A stretch of 64,000 bases of DNA from Catenulispora yoronensis (GTDB lineage Bacteria; Actinomycetota; Actinomycetes; Streptomycetales; Catenulisporaceae): the NCBI RefSeq assembly GCF_039531695.1, contig NZ_BAAAQN010000020.1, forward strand, positions 1-64,000, written 5' to 3'. Shown piece after piece: positions 35,239 through 43,747 of the stretch (the stretch's first letter is position 1; the number at the start of each line of letters is the position of its first letter). A program made the position numbers and the translations under genes. The notes below the pieces were generated by a model. It was not told the DNA's origin. It did no database searches and saw only the letters and a list, made by a program, of their open reading frames with translations.

Positions 35239-36027
35239 TCAGCGCGCTACGCGCCCGGCGAGGAGCTCGCTCAACCGCAGAACCCTGATGTCGACCTGGC
35301 CCGAACCGTCCTCCCAGGCGGCGATGGTCTCGCAGCCCTGCTCCTCCAGGATCGGCTCGCCGTCGGGCTCGCTGCCCGCGTAGGCGAGCCCCTCGCCGCT
35401 CCAGCCGTCCTGGCAGGCGAGCTTCAGGTGGTTGCGCAGACGCTCGTCGGGGACGGCGGCCAGGGCCTGCTCCCACTCCTCCTCCGCCTCGCCGTCGAAC
35501 TCCGCGACCAGGTCGGGGCCGGTGCCCAGGCCCACGGCCGCGCGCAGGGCGTCGACCAGCGTGCCGTCCGAGGCCATCCGGGCCTGCCAGACCGACCAGG
35601 TGCCCGGCGCCTCGGCGAGCAGGGCCGCGTCGTGGCGGGCCAGGACGGCGCCGAGATCGCGGCCCCGGATCAGCCCGGTGCGGGCGTGCGAGGAGCTGAA
35701 GTACGCCGGGGCGAGGTCGGCGTGCAGAGCGGCCGGCAGCCGGCCGTCCGGATCCCAGATCTCGAACAGGGAGCCGGCGGCGGACAGCTCGATGGCCGGC
35801 TCGCCCTGGTCGTAGAGCAGGAACGGGGTGTCGTCGAGGACGGCCTCGCCGGACAGCGCCTCGGGTTCCAGCCAGACGGGCTCGCGGTTGAATTCGGATT
35901 CGCTCAGGAAGTTGCCGCTGTAGTAGGCGGCGTATTCAGCCTGCGGGTCGTGATCGGAGAGCGGATGGCCGAGCAGGATACTGAAAGCGTCGGCCAGCTG
36001 GTCGTTCCAAGAGGGTGACATGGCCAC
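35239..36027 (-). CDS. Protein of unknown function, acidic
   Basis: A 262-residue soluble acidic protein, rich in Trp, Glu and Asp, without signal peptide. The N-terminus reads SPSWNDQLADAFSILLG and the middle holds SLFEIWDPDGRLPAALHADLAPAYFSSSHARTG. The start is either GTG 36027 or ATG 36021; both have plausible spacing to a weak GGACGG. I do not recognise the family. It is divergent from the methyltransferase and converges on the SnoaL-like gene. Confidence 0.6.
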   Translation of the reverse strand: MAMSPSWNDQLADAFSILLGHPLSDHDPQAEYAAYYSGNFLSESEFNREPVWLEPEALSGEAVLDDTPFLLYDQGEPAIELSAAGSLFEIWDPDGRLPAALHADLAPAYFSSSHARTGLIRGRDLGAVLARHDAALLAEAPGTWSVWQARMASDGTLVDALRAAVGLGTGPDLVAEFDGEAEEEWEQALAAVPDERLRNHLKLACQDGWSGEGLAYAGSEPDGEPILEEQGCETIAAWEDGSGQVDIRVLRLSELLAGRVAR

Positions 36028-36158
36028 AACTTATCCGTCCGGGGTGACCGGTTCGGCGCTCGCGCGGGAGCGCGGGTTCCGCACCAGCGGGGCCGGGGTG
36101 GGAAGCGGTCCGTCAAGTGACTGATGCGCGCCGGCGGCGGCTGCCGGAGGATGGCCGC

Positions 36159-37112
36159 GTGCCAGACTTCGACACCGACCCTACCCAGCTCCTGGAGTCC
36201 GCGCCGTGGGCGCTCGCCGCGATGATCGGCACCCTCCGGGACGCGACCGCGGCCCCGCTCCAGAACGTGCTCGCCACCAATCCCGAACGCACGGCCGTGC
36301 TGGAAGCCGCCGGACTCGTGCGGCGCGGCGCCGGAGGCTTCACCGTCCATCCCGTGCTGGAGCCCGCCGACCCCGCGACCGGCCGAAGCGTCGTCGCGGC
36401 CCGGTTGAGCGGTCTGCGCCAGGCCCTCGACGCCGCCGAGTCCGAGCAGATCCCCGGCGCCGAGCAGCGCTGGGCCCAGCAGAGCGACGAGGTGCTGCTG
36501 AACCAGGGCCGCGCGTCCGCCGCCACCGGCCGGGCCATCGCCGGACGCGTCGTCCCGGCCCTGCCCGGGCTGCCCGAGCGCCTGGCCCGCGCCGGAGCCC
36601 GGATCCTGGACGTCGGCACCGGCGTGGCGGCGCTCGCGGTCGTCCTGGCGACGGAGTTCCCGGCGGCCGAGGTCGTCGGCGTCGACGTCCTGCAGCGGGC
36701 CCTGGACCTGGCCAAGGCCGAGCTGGAGCAGGCCGGTCCCGAGGCCGCCGCCCGGATCGCCGTGCGGCTCCAGGACGTCGGCGACATCTCGGAGCAGAAC
36801 GCTTACGACCTGGTCTGGCTCCCGATCCCGTTCCTGTCCGGCCCGGCGCTGACCGCCGCGCTGCCGCGCCTGCACACCGCCCTGCGGCCCGGCGGATGGC
36901 TGGTCGCGGGCACCCACCAGGCCTTCTCCGACCCGCTGCGGCAGGCCGTGGCGGCCTGGACCGGATACCTCAACGGCGGCAACTCCGCCTCCGATACCGA
37001 CCGCGCCGCCGAGGCGCTGCGGACCGCCGGCTTCGGCGACGACCGGCGGTTCCCGACCGTGCCGGGCGGCCCTATCCTGCTGGCCGCGAGAAAATCCCCT
37101 GACCCGGAGTGA
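36159..37112 (+). CDS. Class I SAM-dependent methyltransferase
   Basis: About 317 residues. Motif I, ILDVGTGVAALAVVLATEFP, and the acidic end of strand two (VVGVDVLQRALDLA) form the SAM site; a DLVWLPIPFL motif IV follows. The N-terminal 120 residues are helical and resemble the dimerisation part of small-molecule O-methyltransferases. GGAGGA (36146-36151) seven bases before GTG 36159 makes that start better than GTG 36117. Its 3' end overlaps the convergent flavoprotein by 41 bp. The substrate is not indicated. Confidence 0.82.
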   Translation: MPDFDTDPTQLLESAPWALAAMIGTLRDATAAPLQNVLATNPERTAVLEAAGLVRRGAGGFTVHPVLEPADPATGRSVVAARLSGLRQALDAAESEQIPGAEQRWAQQSDEVLLNQGRASAATGRAIAGRVVPALPGLPERLARAGARILDVGTGVAALAVVLATEFPAAEVVGVDVLQRALDLAKAELEQAGPEAAARIAVRLQDVGDISEQNAYDLVWLPIPFLSGPALTAALPRLHTALRPGGWLVAGTHQAFSDPLRQAVAAWTGYLNGGNSASDTDRAAEALRTAGFGDDRRFPTVPGGPILLAARKSPDPE

Positions 37113-38559
37113 GAATGCCGTGCGGGTCGAAGCGGTGCTTGGCGGCGCGGAACGCGGACCACTGATCCCCGTACTGCACACGCCAGTCGGCAGCGGTCAT
37201 CGGGATGGAGTCGACCGGATAGATCGTGCCGCCGAACGCCTGCGCTTGGAGGTACAGGGCGCGGTTGGCCTCCAGCATCGCCGCCGCCGGCAGCGCGCCC
37301 GGATCGGGCGCGGCGGTGCGCAGGACGGCGAACAGGAACACCAGATCCGAGTCCGGGGTCCGCAGCAGCGGGGTGCGCAGGCGGGCCCGGGGGATCGGGT
37401 AGAGCAGGATGACGCCGCTGGGGCCGACGTCGGCGAGCGTCAGGCCGGCCATGGCCGCGGTGACGTAGGCGTCGGTGGCCGCGTCCGGCAGGAGCAGGTC
37501 GGACCAGGGATGGGGGTCGTACCATTCGCCCGACGCCTTCAGATACGCGATGGCCGGCGCGAGGTCGTCGACGAACCCGCGATAGTCGAACTCCGCGACG
37601 ACCGGCGGGCCCTGGAACCCCAGGTCGCCGATCAGCGCCTGGTCGTCCGGCGCGGCGGCGTCGTAGTAGACCGCGCCTTCGAGCTGATACTGCCAACCGC
37701 CCCCGGGCAGCGCCGCCGCCGCGCCCTCCAGCCAGTCGAAGCGCCCGTCCCGCACCGCCCGCCGCTGCGCCGCCGTCAGTTCCGCGACGGTCGCGTACGT
37801 GAGCGTGTATTTGCGCACCCGGGCGCGCGCCGGCACCAGCGTCAACACCGCGCGGGTGATGACCCCGACCTGGCCCAGCCCGGCGCGCGCGGCGTGGAAC
37901 AGCTCGGCGTGGCGGTGCGCCGAGCAGGTCACGACCTCCCCGGTGCCGGTCACGACATCGAGCTCGACGACGGTGTCGACCTGCGCACCATGATGCTGCG
38001 CGGCGCCGCCGAGGCCGCCGGCCGACAGCGTGCCGCCGACCGACCGCTCGATGTAGTCGGTGAACACCGGCGGCGTGAGGCCGTGCGCCAGACACGCGTC
38101 CAGCACCGCGCTCCACACCGCGCCGGCCTGTACCTCCACGGTGCGCCGAGCCGGGTCCACGGCGATCGCGTGCAGCGGTCCCATGTCGATGACCAAGCCC
38201 GCCTTCACCTGCGCCTGCCCGAAGCACTGATGCCCCTGACCGCGCGGCGCGACGTCTATTCGCCGAGGCCCGCAGTACCGGATCATCGCGGCTATGTCGC
38301 CGACCGAGCCCGGCAGCAGCACCGCACTGGGCGTCCGGCCGGTGACGAGATGGCCGAAGTCGTCGGCGTAGGGCGCCAGCGCCGCCGGATCGGTGAGCAA
38401 CGTGCCGTCGAGATGCGGAACCCGCTCGGCGCCGAGCCCGCCGTCCGCACCGGCCTGCGTCGCCCAGGCGCGCGATCCGGCGTCGAAGCCGACAACGGCG
38501 GCACCGACTCCCACGGCCCGCAGGAACGAACGGCGGTCGGGCTCGCGATCGTGGGTCAT
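37072..38559 (-). CDS. Cytokinin-dehydrogenase-like FAD oxidoreductase, Tat-exported
   Basis: A 495-residue PCMH-type flavoprotein. A twin-arginine signal, DRRSFLRAVGVG, lies at residues 8-19. The flavin-linking region reads RGQGHQCFGQAQ, matching plant and bacterial cytokinin oxidase/dehydrogenase (GHS motif, with the linking His kept), followed by FTDYIERSVGGTLSAGGLGG and a C-terminal RFDPHGILTPGQGIF as in that family. It would oxidatively remove the side chain of isopentenyladenine-type cytokinins outside the cell. ATG 38559 begins the Tat signal; the frame upstream is open but not coding. Convergent with the methyltransferase gene. Confidence 0.82.
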   Translation of the reverse strand: MTHDREPDRRSFLRAVGVGAAVVGFDAGSRAWATQAGADGGLGAERVPHLDGTLLTDPAALAPYADDFGHLVTGRTPSAVLLPGSVGDIAAMIRYCGPRRIDVAPRGQGHQCFGQAQVKAGLVIDMGPLHAIAVDPARRTVEVQAGAVWSAVLDACLAHGLTPPVFTDYIERSVGGTLSAGGLGGAAQHHGAQVDTVVELDVVTGTGEVVTCSAHRHAELFHAARAGLGQVGVITRAVLTLVPARARVRKYTLTYATVAELTAAQRRAVRDGRFDWLEGAAAALPGGGWQYQLEGAVYYDAAAPDDQALIGDLGFQGPPVVAEFDYRGFVDDLAPAIAYLKASGEWYDPHPWSDLLLPDAATDAYVTAAMAGLTLADVGPSGVILLYPIPRARLRTPLLRTPDSDLVFLFAVLRTAAPDPGALPAAAMLEANRALYLQAQAFGGTIYPVDSIPMTAADWRVQYGDQWSAFRAAKHRFDPHGILTPGQGIFSRPAG

Positions 38560-38714
38560 GGCCAGAGTCTCCTCGCTGCGGAAGCCGCATCTAGACAGAA
38601 CTCTGATATTAGCGACCGGTCCGACCGGCCGACCTGCCGACCGATTAATCGATCGGCACACCGGCAGCCCGACAGCCCGACACACCGACAGCCCGCACCT
38701 CGGCACACCGACAG

Positions 38715-38743
38715 CCCGGAAGCCCGGAAGCCCGGAAGCCCGG
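38715..38743. repeat. 8-bp tandem repeat CCCGGAAG
   Basis: Three full units and a partial fourth lie in the 289-bp gap between the flavoprotein start (38559) and the rskA-like stop (38849). The surrounding 38640-38800 is also low-complexity, built from CACCGACAGCCCG-type units. No gene or clear terminator is seen in this gap. Confidence 0.6.
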
Positions 38744-38848
38744 CTCGACCGGCAGTCCGGCTCGACCGATCCCTTCAGCAGCCCGACCGGCCGCCGCCCC
38801 CCCCGGATCAGCCGGTCCTCACCCCGCGCTCCTGGACGCCGTCCGCCC

Positions 38849-39610
38849 TCACACCGGCATCGGCAGCAGCATGATCGGCGTGGTCGTCGGCTGCGCCGAT
38901 CCGCCCGAGGGCTCGATGGTCAGGCCGATGGTGCGGGCGTCGCCGAGGCCGCGCGCCAGCACCGATCCGGCGGTGCCGTTGTCGCCGGTCGGCAGCACGC
39001 CGCCCGAGCGGGTCCCGGACGGCCCGATCATCCACAGCTGGTAGGCCTGGCCCGCGGGCAGCTTCGTCAGGCCGTTGATCGCGATCGCCGCTTCGTCGTG
39101 GCTGCGCGAGGCGAGCACCATGCCCTTGCCGCCGGTGCTGACCGGGACCGAGTCGGCCCGGGTGTCCGGGGCCGCCAGCAGGGCCGCCATCGCGGCGTCG
39201 CGCTGGTTGGCCTGGTCGAGCTGGTTCTGCTGATCGGCCACGCGGACGCCGAGGACCGCCACCGTGGCGGCCAGGCCGGTGGCCAGGCCCCAGCCCAGCG
39301 CCGTGACCCAGCGCCGCCGGGGCCGGCCGGCGCCGCGATCCGGGGCCGGGGCCGGGGTGGCGGTGACGATCGGTGGCACCTGCCGGGTCACCGCGATCTG
39401 CGCGTCGACCGCGGCCTTCAGGCGGGCCGGCGGCGGTTCGGCGGCGGCGGAGGCCAGCAGGGCGGCGGTCTCGCGCAGCTCGGCGACCTCCTGGCGGCAG
39501 GTGGGGCAGCGCTCCAGGTGGCGTTCGAAGGCGGCCTGCTCCGCCGGCTCCAGGGCGTGGGCGGCGTAGGCGCCGGTCAGGGCGTGGATCTCCGGGTCGA
39601 TGGCGGTCAT
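38849..39610 (-). CDS. rskA: Anti-sigma-K factor, RskA family
   Basis: A 253-residue membrane protein. The zinc-binding anti-sigma motif HLERCPTCR has His31, Cys35 and Cys38; one transmembrane helix lies at about 101-122; the outer RskA domain ends with AYQLWMIGPSGTRSGGVLP. Such proteins hold SigK at the membrane until regulated proteolysis frees it. Its start overlaps the sigK stop by ATGA (39607-39610), as expected for a partner pair. The order sigK then rskA is that of mycobacteria. Confidence 0.9.
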   Translation of the reverse strand: MTAIDPEIHALTGAYAAHALEPAEQAAFERHLERCPTCRQEVAELRETAALLASAAAEPPPARLKAAVDAQIAVTRQVPPIVTATPAPAPDRGAGRPRRRWVTALGWGLATGLAATVAVLGVRVADQQNQLDQANQRDAAMAALLAAPDTRADSVPVSTGGKGMVLASRSHDEAAIAINGLTKLPAGQAYQLWMIGPSGTRSGGVLPTGDNGTAGSVLARGLGDARTIGLTIEPSGGSAQPTTTPIMLLPMPV

Positions 39611-40194
39611 GCTCCCACCCCCAGGCAGTCGCGCAGCCGGGCCAGGCCGTCGCGCAGGCGGGTCTTCACGGTGCCGAGCGGCGTCTCCAGCAGCCGCGCG
39701 ACTTGAGCGTAGGTGTAGCCGCCGTAGTAGGCCAGCGTCACCGACTGCCGCTGGAGGTCGGTGAGGGTCTCCAGGCAGTGCCGGACGCGCTGCCGGTCCA
39801 GGTGCGCCTCGACGGCCTCCACGACGTCGTCGAACGGCGGCTCGGTCATCATCTCCGCCACCCGCGCCTCACGGCGGTTGCTGGCGTCCACCGAGCGGAC
39901 CCGGTCGACCGCGCGGGCGTGCGCCATCGTCAGCGCCCACGCCCGGACCGTGCCGCGCGCCGGGTCGTAGCGGCCGGCGGTGCGCCAGATCTCCACGAGC
40001 ACCTCCTGCGCCACTTCCTCGGCCTGCGCCGGGTCCCGCAGCACCCGTCGCGCCACTCCGTACACCGGACCGGCGAGCTGCTGGTAGACGGTGTCGAAGG
40101 CACCGCGGTCGCCGAGGGCGACCTGGTGCAGGCAGGACTCGAGCGTGGCCACGGCCTCGGCGGTGTCGCTCTTGGGGCCGGAACGTCCGAGCAT
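39607..40194 (-). CDS. sigK: ECF RNA polymerase sigma factor, SigK-type
   Basis: A 195-residue ECF sigma factor. Region 2 reads VYGVARRVLRDPAQAEEVAQEVLVEIWR and MAHARAVDRVRS; region 4 reads CLETLTDLQRQSVTLAYYGGYTYAQVA and TVKTRLRDGLARLRDCLGV. The AYYGGYTY motif and the match in region 4 to mycobacterial SigK are close. ATG 40194 is preceded by a probable SigK promoter (40274-40301), so the gene is likely self-activating. Translationally coupled to rskA downstream. Targets in this window are proposed from shared promoters. Confidence 0.92.
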   Translation of the reverse strand: MLGRSGPKSDTAEAVATLESCLHQVALGDRGAFDTVYQQLAGPVYGVARRVLRDPAQAEEVAQEVLVEIWRTAGRYDPARGTVRAWALTMAHARAVDRVRSVDASNRREARVAEMMTEPPFDDVVEAVEAHLDRQRVRHCLETLTDLQRQSVTLAYYGGYTYAQVARLLETPLGTVKTRLRDGLARLRDCLGVGA

Positions 40195-40273
40195 TGGCTG
40201 TCGTCTCCAGTGGTCGATGCCCACGGCGGCAGGCTGCCGGGCCGAGTCTTCCAGGTCTCTCCGCACGTAATAG

Positions 40274-40301
40274 GTTCGACGCACCGGCGGTTTCGGATTG
40301 G
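40274..40301 (-). promoter_or_regulatory. Putative SigK promoter of sigK-rskA
   Basis: On the minus strand CCAATCC (40295-40301) is followed, after exactly 16 bp, by CGAAC (40274-40278). The leader to the sigK ATG is about 70 bases. The same motif with the same spacer precedes two other genes in this island, and it resembles the mycobacterial SigK consensus (CCATCC and CCGAAT). Confidence 0.65.
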
Positions 40302-40373
40302 TCCGATCTGGAACCGCTTCGAGGGACGTTATTACTTCTTGCGGGTGAACTTCGGGCCGATGGCGGCCGCCGG

Positions 40374-40402
40374 CCAATCCCGTTCCGATCCGGGACCGAA
40401 CC
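40374..40402 (+). promoter_or_regulatory. Putative SigK promoter of the LapA-domain gene
   Basis: CCAATCC (40374-40380), a 16-bp spacer and CGAACC (40397-40402) lie on the plus strand. The -10 ends six bases before GTG 40409, so transcription should start at or next to that codon. Confidence 0.65.
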
Positions 40403-40408
40403 CTGGTC

Positions 40409-40816
40409 GTGGAGAAGACGCGGATTGCCGAGAAGACGCAGGTCATGGAGAAGCCGCAGCGGAAGGCGAAGCAGGCTTCGTACCGGACCCGCACCGCCTA
40501 TGCCTGGATCGCGATCTGCGCGGCGGTCGTCATCGCGATCGCCCTTGTGGTGTTCATCGCGCAGAACGCCCAGCCGGTCCAAGTCACGTTCCTCGTCTGG
40601 CACGGCCGCTTCCCGCTGGCCGTCACCCTGCTCGCCGCCGCCGCGACCTCCGGCGCGGTCGCCACGGGCATCGGCAGCGCTCGCATCCTCCAGCTGCGGT
40701 CGCGGCGGCGCTCAGCCGACGTCCTGCCGGTGCCGAGGGTCGGGGCGGCGGGGACGCCGGGGGATGAAGCCGCTGGTCCGAGCGACGTAGTCGGCGTAAC
40801 CGGGACGGGCCGCTGA
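40409..40816 (+). CDS. LapA-domain (DUF1049) small membrane protein
   Basis: A 135-residue protein with two transmembrane helices: AYAWIAICAAVVIAIALVVF and FPLAVTLLAAAATSGAVATG. The QNAQPVQVTFLVWHGRFPLAVTLL segment between and across them is the LapA/DUF1049 signature; the E. coli relative works in lipopolysaccharide assembly. Basic residues precede helix 1 (KPQRKAKQASYRTR). The start may be GTG 40409, leaderless under the SigK-type promoter, or ATG 40445. The last 35 residues overlap the opposite DUF1295 gene by 105 bp and look less constrained. Divergent from sigK and likely in its regulon. Confidence 0.75.
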   Translation: MEKTRIAEKTQVMEKPQRKAKQASYRTRTAYAWIAICAAVVIAIALVVFIAQNAQPVQVTFLVWHGRFPLAVTLLAAAATSGAVATGIGSARILQLRSRRRSADVLPVPRVGAAGTPGDEAAGPSDVVGVTGTGR

Positions 40817-41575
40817 CAACCGCGCCTCCACCAACGGCTTGCCGCTGCCGGACGTCAACAGCCACGTCATCACCACCGGCGAGGCGATGGTCAGCGCGGC
40901 GGGCCAGGTGCTCACCGCGATCAGGAACAGCCCCCACCACACGCACGCGTCGCCGAAGTAGTTCGGATGCCGCGTGTACCGCCACAGCCCGGCGGTCATC
41001 AACCGCCCCCGGTTCGCCGGATCGGCCTTGAACCGCGCCAACTGCCAGTCCCCGATCCCCTCGAAGCCCACCCCGACGAGCCACAGCCCCAGACCGACGA
41101 CCATCAGCGTCACCACCGGCACCGCTCCGGCGACCGGATGGCCCGAGACGAAGATCCCCACCTGCACCGGCAGCGAGATGAACCAGACCAGCGCGGCCTG
41201 CAACAAGTACACCCGCGAATACGCCGCCCAGGTCGGGTTCCCTCCGGCTCGCGCGAGCATCGCCGCGTATCGCGGATCCTCCGGCGCACCCCGGCCCCGC
41301 CACGCGATATGCACCGACAACCGCACACCCCACACCACGGTGCACACCACCAGCAACACTCTGCGGACCGTGTCCCAGTGCTGCGTATCCCCGCCGCCGG
41401 ACAAGACCAGCGTCACCACCGCCACAACGGCGAACGCGCTGCCCCACGTCGCATCGACATACCGGTGGCGCTGCCGCGCCTGGCCCGCCGCGAAAACACC
41501 GGTGAACACCACGAACAACACCGCCGCGTTCACTGCCGAGACAGCCGGGAACGACCAGCCACTACCGCCGAGCAT
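40712..41575 (-). CDS. DUF1295 membrane protein, steroid-5-alpha-reductase-like
   Basis: About 287 residues with six or seven membrane helices. The family signature GLWRYTRHPNYFGDACVWWG is near residue 200 and marks the isoprenylcysteine-methyltransferase / steroid-reductase-like fold. It corresponds in position and type to Rv0446c of the mycobacterial sigK locus. GGAAGG eight bases before ATG 41575 favours that start over GTG 41581. It overlaps the DUF1365 stop by 14 bp, and is the last gene of the amine oxidase operon. Confidence 0.87.
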   Translation of the reverse strand: MLGGSGWSFPAVSAVNAAVLFVVFTGVFAAGQARQRHRYVDATWGSAFAVVAVVTLVLSGGGDTQHWDTVRRVLLVVCTVVWGVRLSVHIAWRGRGAPEDPRYAAMLARAGGNPTWAAYSRVYLLQAALVWFISLPVQVGIFVSGHPVAGAVPVVTLMVVGLGLWLVGVGFEGIGDWQLARFKADPANRGRLMTAGLWRYTRHPNYFGDACVWWGLFLIAVSTWPAALTIASPVVMTWLLTSGSGKPLVEARLSAARPGYADYVARTSGFIPRRPRRPDPRHRQDVG

Positions 41576-42362
41576 GCTCACATCCTTCCCGTGCCGCTGC
41601 CGCTGTTGCCCCTGCTACTGCTGAGGCCGCCCCGCTGCCCGCCCGCAAGTTCCCTCGATGACTTCGCGGCACCACCGGCAGCCCGCGCAGGAACAACGCG
41701 ACGCCCTGCCGCCGGATCCGGGCCGCCACTGCCAGCGGCGCCAACGGATACCGCGCTGCCAACCGCAGCAGCCCCGACGCCGTCCCAGCCCGCCGCACCC
41801 CGTGCACGCTGGCGACGAACGGCGCCGCACCCGGCAGATCCAGTCGCACCGACAAGCTCAGCCGCTCACCCGGTTCCGGAAGCCGCATCCGATAGACACC
41901 GCCCTCGATCGGCAGGAACGGCGAGACATAGAAGTCCTTGTCGGTCTGCGCACGGCCCTCGGCATCGGGAAAGAGCAAATAGGCATGGCGCTCGCCGTAG
42001 GTGTTGTGGACCTCGGCCACGACGCAGACAAGCCGATCGTCGGCGTCATGGCACCAGTGGACGGTCAGCGGATTGAACACGTACCCGAACACCCGGGCCG
42101 CCGTGAGTGTCAGGATCCTGCCGCCATTGAGCTCGATCCCGTGCGCCGCCAGAAAACGTTCCACGCCGCCGCGAACGGAGCCGTCGCGGCCCGAGAAATG
42201 GTCGGCCGCCGGGAAGCCGGCGAGCAGGCGCAGCGGACCGGGCAGGCGCGGCAGGTCGTCGAGGTCGACCAGCCACAGGTAGGACCCGTAGGTGAAGTCG
42301 TTCACGACCGGTCCGTGCCGCACATGGCGGATCCGGCACTCGTACAACGCCGGCGCGTTCAC
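41562..42362 (-). CDS. DUF1365 protein
   Basis: A 266-residue soluble protein, with the DUF1365 opening LYECRIRHVRHGPVVNDFTYGSYLWLVDLDDL and the FGYVFNPLTVHWCHD and VHNTYGERHAYL motifs. The family always travels with FAD amine oxidases and fatty-acid-modifying methyltransferases and is thought to act in membrane-lipid tailoring; its reaction is unknown. GTG 42362 overlaps the upstream stop (GTGA). It matches Rv0448c in order. The C-terminal 30 residues are Ala/Gly-rich and probably disordered. Confidence 0.87.
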   Translation of the reverse strand: MNAPALYECRIRHVRHGPVVNDFTYGSYLWLVDLDDLPRLPGPLRLLAGFPAADHFSGRDGSVRGGVERFLAAHGIELNGGRILTLTAARVFGYVFNPLTVHWCHDADDRLVCVVAEVHNTYGERHAYLLFPDAEGRAQTDKDFYVSPFLPIEGGVYRMRLPEPGERLSLSVRLDLPGAAPFVASVHGVRRAGTASGLLRLAARYPLAPLAVAARIRRQGVALFLRGLPVVPRSHRGNLRAGSGAASAVAGATAAAAREGCEHARR

Positions 42363-43714
42363 CACGTCACCCCGAATGCGGCAGCCGCCGCGACGCCCGA
42401 GGCGCAGCCGTCCTCGTGGAAGCCCCAACCGTGGTAGGCCCCTGCGAAAGCAGTGCGCGCGGTGGTCAGCTCGGGCAGGCGGGCCTGCGCCGCCACCGAT
42501 TCGGGCGTGTAGACGGGGTGCTCGTAGACCATGCGCTCGATCACGGCGGCCGGGTCGATTCGGTCGGCGGCGTTCATGCTGACCAGGTACTCGGTCGGGG
42601 ACTCGATGCGGTGGAGGCGATTCATCGCGTAGGTCACGACGGCGCGGTTCGCGCCCGGGTTCGGGGCCGCCGCAGTGGCCGCGCGTTCGCTCCGGGCACA
42701 CGACGGCAGCAGGTAGTTCCACGAACCGCGAGCGGCGCGCGCCGACGGCAGCATCCGCGCGTCGGTGTGCAGCACGGTCTCGTTCGTCGTGTATCCGATC
42801 GCGCCGAGCACCTCCCGCTCCGCGCGCGTGGCGTCGGCGAGCAGCCGCAACGCCTGGTCGGAGTGGGTGGCGACGACCACGTGCGAGACGACGTGGACGG
42901 TGTCGGCGTCGTCGCGGATCCGGACACCGTCGGCGCCGCGGCGCATCGAGCGGACCGGTGTGCTCAGGTGCACGGCGTGCAGGTCCTTCAGCGCGCGGTC
43001 CACGTATGTCTTCGACCCGCCGGTCACGGTGCGCCACTGCGGCGACCCGGTCACCGCCAGCATGCCGTGGTGGTTGAGGAACTCGAACAGGTACCGCGCC
43101 GGATACCGTTCGGCGGTCTCCCGCCCGGACGACCACACCGCGCTGACCAGCGGCAGGACGAAGTGGTCGGTGAAGAAGCGGGAGTAGCCGCCGGCGTTGA
43201 GGAACTCGCCTAATGTGCCTCCGGACGCGGCGGGCCGCGCGGACCCGTCCAGCAGGGCGCGCGCGTCGTGATGGAAACGCCGCACCTCCAACAGCATCCG
43301 GAGGAACCCTGGCCGCAGAGCCTGCCCGGGCGTGGCGAACAAGCCACGCGGACCCTTGGCCCCGGCATATTCCAGGCCGCAGCCTTCACAACGCACGCTC
43401 ATCGACATGTCGGTGGGCTGCGTGCCGACGCCGAGTTCGTCGAACAGCCGGATGAGGTGCGGATAGGTGCGGCGGTTGTGGACGATGAAACCGCTGTCCA
43501 CGGAGAGTATGCGCCCGGTCGGGTCGGCGACCTCGTGCGTGTGCGCATGGCCGCCGGGCCGGGAATCGGATTCGAAAAGCAGCACGTCATAGCGGCGTTG
43601 AAGGAGCCACGCCGCGGTCAGCCCGGCGATGCCGGAGCCGACCACGGCGACTCGCGCCCGGCCGGCGTCGTCCTGACGGGAGCGGGCGTTGTGCCACCGA
43701 GTGGAATCGGCCAC
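42359..43714 (-). CDS. FAD-dependent amine-oxidase-like protein
   Basis: A 451-residue flavoprotein of the COG2907 type. The FAD motif VAVVGSGIAGLTAAWLL and GGHAHTHEV start it, with DSGFIVHNRRTYPHLIRLFDELG next; HGWGFHEDGCASG closes the flavin site. In related loci it accompanies cyclopropane-fatty-acid-synthase homologues and is presumed to desaturate or oxidise a lipid. It matches Rv0449c, first gene of the mycobacterial sigK cluster. CCTCCT on the plus strand (43720-43725) is its AGGAGG ribosome-binding site for GTG 43714, and a SigK-type promoter precedes it. Confidence 0.88.
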   Translation of the reverse strand: MADSTRWHNARSRQDDAGRARVAVVGSGIAGLTAAWLLQRRYDVLLFESDSRPGGHAHTHEVADPTGRILSVDSGFIVHNRRTYPHLIRLFDELGVGTQPTDMSMSVRCEGCGLEYAGAKGPRGLFATPGQALRPGFLRMLLEVRRFHHDARALLDGSARPAASGGTLGEFLNAGGYSRFFTDHFVLPLVSAVWSSGRETAERYPARYLFEFLNHHGMLAVTGSPQWRTVTGGSKTYVDRALKDLHAVHLSTPVRSMRRGADGVRIRDDADTVHVVSHVVVATHSDQALRLLADATRAEREVLGAIGYTTNETVLHTDARMLPSARAARGSWNYLLPSCARSERAATAAAPNPGANRAVVTYAMNRLHRIESPTEYLVSMNAADRIDPAAVIERMVYEHPVYTPESVAAQARLPELTTARTAFAGAYHGWGFHEDGCASGVAAAAAFGVTW

Positions 43715-43747
43715 CGGAACCTCCTGAATGACGCTTCGACGCCATGC

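Noticed and set aside
36277..36283. CCAATCC inside the methyltransferase gene
   Set aside because: No -10 element at the required spacing, and it is internal to a coding region.
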